A stretch of DNA of 8,066 nt from positions 1 through 8,066 of the forward strand of contig JACRCS010000675.1 of NCBI GenBank assembly GCA_016218905.1, written 5' to 3'. The notes beneath the pieces were generated by a model. That model was given only the letters and a program-made list of their open reading frames with translations, searched no databases and had not been told where the DNA came from. Made by a program: the position numbers and the translations under genes. Positions 6,148-8,066 of the stretch are shown piece by piece; position 1 is the stretch's first letter; every line of letters begins with the position of its first letter. The DNA is from Deltaproteobacteria bacterium. Lineage in GTDB: Bacteria > Desulfobacterota_C > Deferrisomatia > Deferrisomatales > JACRMM01.

Positions 6148-7847
6148 AGCAAGACCCACCGCTCGTCGTGAGTCGCGCCTTCAGATACGATCTTCCAACT
6201 GCTCGGGACGTAGCGGAGCGGTAGCGAGGCCACGCTGCTGTCCAGATAGATCCAGTTCACGTTGAGCGCCTCGAGCTCCGACTGGAAGAACGGTCCGGCG
6301 ATCCGGCTATACTGTACCGCCTGACCCGAGCCGGCGCCCAGGTAGTTGCACAGGCTCTCGTCTCCCATCGGGGTCACGATCACGAGAGGCGCCTTCCGAG
6401 ACTTCTCCGGGATGTAGGGGGCTACCCGTTCGTAACTGGCCCGCAGAGGCTGTCCGGTGTAGCCGTAGTAGTTCACGTACTCCGCGTGGTAGTGCGGAGG
6501 ATAGAGGAGCAGGAGAGAGAGGGCGATCACGGGCGTTGCGCGCTCGAGGAGCCCGTCCAGGCCCGTGAGCTCGAAGCAGCGCTGCAGGCCGAGGCCGGTC
6601 AGCGCCATGAGGAACAGCGTGTAAGGAAACATGTAGGAAGGGCGCGGCCGCTGAGTGACCATCACGACGACGACGAGCAAGGCCGCGCTGAACAGGAAGA
6701 GCCACGCGAAGCCGTTCTGGATCGGGGGCCCCTTGCCGAAGAGCGGCAGGACGAAGCAGCGGACGACGCCCAAGCACCCGAGGCCCAGCACGAGCGAAAA
6801 GGGCAGCCATACGAGGTGGGACGCCTTCGCCCGCATGTAGTCGGGATTGGGACCGCCTGCGAAGTAGTCGAAGAGCGCCAACTGTGTGCCGCTCGGGATG
6901 AGCTTCGTATTCCACCAGAGATGGCCGAGGATCGCCGGAGGATTGAGGCGGAAGGCTTCGGCGAACGTGACGTCGGCTCTTCCGAAGTCGCGCTCCATCA
7001 GGGTCTCGCACTCCAACCAGGGATCGGCGATCCTCCTATCCCCCTGCTGCATCCGGTTGTACGCGTAGATCTGGCAAACGTTCCCGATGTGCTTCGCGCG
7101 GACCTCTTTCAGGAACTCGGAGTAGCCTGCCGGCCGGGCACGGGTCCAGAAGAGCCCGATGACGAGGAGCGCGGCGAGACAGGGCACCCCGTAGGCAAAG
7201 AGGTAGGTGGCGCCCCGGAGACGCGCCTCGCGTCGGTGGGCGTAGACCTCGTAGGCCGCCGCGACGAGAATCCAGCCGGCGAGGAGCGCTCCGTACTCGG
7301 TGCGCACCAGCACGGCCGTCAGGAGGAGCCCCCCGAAGACGGCTCCCCTGCCGTAGACGTTGTTCCAGCGCGCGGCGACGGCGAAGAGCGCGAGGGGAAA
7401 GAGGGCGCCGAAGAGGTGCACGCTGTAGGCCGTATCGAAGTTGATGGGCAAGAGTACCCACCAAGCGGCGAGGAGCCAGGCGACGTGTTTCGGAACCAGT
7501 CGTCGCAAGGTCGCGAGTACGAGGATCGACGCGCCCAGGGCGACCAGTACCTGAGCGACCGTCACCACCCAGAAGGGTCCGCCGAGCAGTTTGTGGAGAG
7601 CGGCAAGGAAGAGCGTGTAGAAGGGCGACCACGCGACGTTGGCCTTGCCTTCACTGAGCCACCGGAAGACGTCCATGTAGTAGTAGGACGTATCCCCGGG
7701 CGCGAGATCCCGATATCGCCAGATCCCCCACATCACCTTCGACTGCAGCAGCACGAGCGCGGCGTAGGCAAAGAACCGGCTCTCCGCGGCCCGGCCGAGT
7801 GAGCGCGCGAGCCTGTACTCCGGGGATCGGGAAGTGGCCGTATCCAT
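6123..7847 (-). CDS. Multi-pass membrane protein, GT-C (PMT/ArnT-like) glycosyltransferase candidate
   Basis: This 574-residue integral membrane protein starts at ATG 7847, with AGGAG (7855-7859) 7 bases upstream. Hydrophobic segments lie at about 25-40, 93-113, 121-136, 141-160, 168-184, 186-203, 215-235, 342-366, 379-397, 404-424 and 437-450, giving 10-11 passes. A soluble region of about 105 residues separates 235 from 342, and a soluble C-terminal domain covers 450-574. After the first membrane segment comes APGDTSYYYMD (49-59), with Asp52 where GT-C enzymes of the GT39/ArnT type carry their catalytic acidic residue in the first outer loop. Such enzymes move a sugar from a polyprenyl-phosphate donor outside the cytoplasm; the adjacent polyprenol-P-sugar-synthase-like protein could supply that donor. 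The final residues (GRAGKAG) and stop are encoded within the repeat array, so the original C-terminus may have been altered. The enzymatic class is inferred from topology and context. Confidence 0.8.
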   Translation of the reverse strand: MDTATSRSPEYRLARSLGRAAESRFFAYAALVLLQSKVMWGIWRYRDLAPGDTSYYYMDVFRWLSEGKANVAWSPFYTLFLAALHKLLGGPFWVVTVAQVLVALGASILVLATLRRLVPKHVAWLLAAWWVLLPINFDTAYSVHLFGALFPLALFAVAARWNNVYGRGAVFGGLLLTAVLVRTEYGALLAGWILVAAAYEVYAHRREARLRGATYLFAYGVPCLAALLVIGLFWTRARPAGYSEFLKEVRAKHIGNVCQIYAYNRMQQGDRRIADPWLECETLMERDFGRADVTFAEAFRLNPPAILGHLWWNTKLIPSGTQLALFDYFAGGPNPDYMRAKASHLVWLPFSLVLGLGCLGVVRCFVLPLFGKGPPIQNGFAWLFLFSAALLVVVVMVTQRPRPSYMFPYTLFLMALTGLGLQRCFELTGLDGLLERATPVIALSLLLLYPPHYHAEYVNYYGYTGQPLRASYERVAPYIPEKSRKAPLVIVTPMGDESLCNYLGAGSGQAVQYSRIAGPFFQSELEALNVNWIYLDSSVASLPLRYVPSSWKIVSEGATHDERWVLLGRAGKAG

Positions 7848-7887
7848 AAGCCCTCTCCTAAGGACTAACCGCTAACAACTCCATCCG

Positions 7888-7924
7888 AAAAGGCACTTTC
7901 CGGAGGGACCTACCTGCCGGAAAG
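7888..7924 (-). terminator. Possible weak terminator after the hydrolase gene
   Basis: CTTTCCGG (7896-7903) and CCGGAAAG (7917-7924) form a perfect 8-bp stem with a 13-base loop. On the minus strand, in the direction of transcription, the stem is followed by TGCCTTTT (complement of 7888-7895). It straddles the stop codon of the hydrolase fragment. The short U-run suggests partial termination, which would set the hydrolase somewhat apart from the downstream genes. Confidence 0.35.
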
Positions 7925-8066
7925 GGCGGTGGCCAAGACCGAGCCGATCACGGCTCCGTAGGCCTCGTGTCCCGCCGGCTCGAGGTGCACCTCGTCGTGG
8001 AACCACTCGCCGCGCCGGCTGGGGTCGGGCTCCCGGCCCAGGAGCGTGGGCAGAAGGTCTCGTGCC
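7910..8066 (-). CDS. SGNH/GDSL-type hydrolase, C-terminal fragment
   Basis: Only the last 51 residues lie in the window; the gene enters from the right edge and stops at the complement of 7910-7912. They contain WFHDEVHLEPAGHEAYG. The D-x-x-H arrangement in this motif (Asp and His three residues apart, followed by L-x-P-x-G-H) is block V of SGNH hydrolases and carries two of the catalytic triad residues. In polysaccharide clusters such enzymes often remove or transfer O-acyl groups. The 62 bp between its stop and the membrane protein start suggest the same transcriptional direction and perhaps the same operon. The substrate, and whether it is exported, cannot be judged without the N-terminus. 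Confidence 0.75.
   Translation of the reverse strand, partial: ARDLLPTLLGREPDPSRRGEWFHDEVHLEPAGHEAYGAVIGSVLATALSGR

Noticed and set aside
5874..6149. Plus-strand open frame rich in Pro and Gln (QPQPALP repeats)
   Set aside because: It runs antisense to the operon, overlaps the start of the fused glycosyltransferase and depends wholly on the repeat array for its length.
5950..6159. Minus-strand open frame of 69 codons encoding repeated EEQVEVE heptads
   Set aside because: It is entirely repeat sequence, starts with GTG inside the end of the membrane protein gene, has no ribosome site, and the 21-bp unit keeps all frames open by its length. It is better explained as a non-coding array.
6486..7802. 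Long plus-strand open frame of 438 codons
   Set aside because: It is the antisense shadow of the membrane protein gene. Its composition is a charged low-complexity mix and it has no recognisable motif, while the opposite strand has clear membrane segments and a good ribosome site.

Overview
The window falls into two blocks that look as if they come from different genomes. Bases 1 to about 2770 read as a high-GC actinomycete chromosome. They hold the start of a leftward gene resembling the acVLRF1 peptidyl-tRNA hydrolase family, then a rightward run of three closely spaced genes: an IdeR/DtxR iron-dependent repressor with every metal ligand in place, an unrecognised 347-residue protein that starts one base after the ideR stop, and a class I SAM methyltransferase. 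A 10-bp perfect hairpin closes this run.

From about 2770 to the right end, all genes are on the minus strand and form a glycan or surface-polysaccharide cluster. In transcription order they are: the C-terminal end of an SGNH/GDSL-type hydrolase, a multi-pass membrane protein resembling a GT-C glycosyltransferase, a 200-bp block of short tandem repeats, a fused methyltransferase plus family 2 glycosyltransferase, and a NodU/CmcH/TobZ-family carbamoyltransferase. Together they could build and decorate a lipid-linked or exported glycan by sugar transfer, methylation, carbamoylation and perhaps acyl removal. The opening codons of the methyltransferase-glycosyltransferase end in A or T more often than those of ideR (7 versus 2 of the first 26). 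Architecture and codon use suggest an uncultured Gram-negative-type bacterium rather than an actinomycete, but I cannot name a phylum from sequence alone.

The most important observation is where the blocks meet. The carbamoyltransferase follows its family closely until about residue 524 and then changes to an unrelated 18-residue tail and stops. It lacks the final part of the family's C-terminal domain, which normally carries the conserved NTSFN motif. This break, next to the end of the actinomycete block, points to a chimeric assembly join or a real recombination boundary near 2767-2790. I did not find convincing evidence for a new biological system. The other points worth a look are the 21-bp repeat array, a wobble-paired RNA hairpin just upstream of the fused glycosyltransferase, and the conserved-looking unknown gene coupled to ideR.
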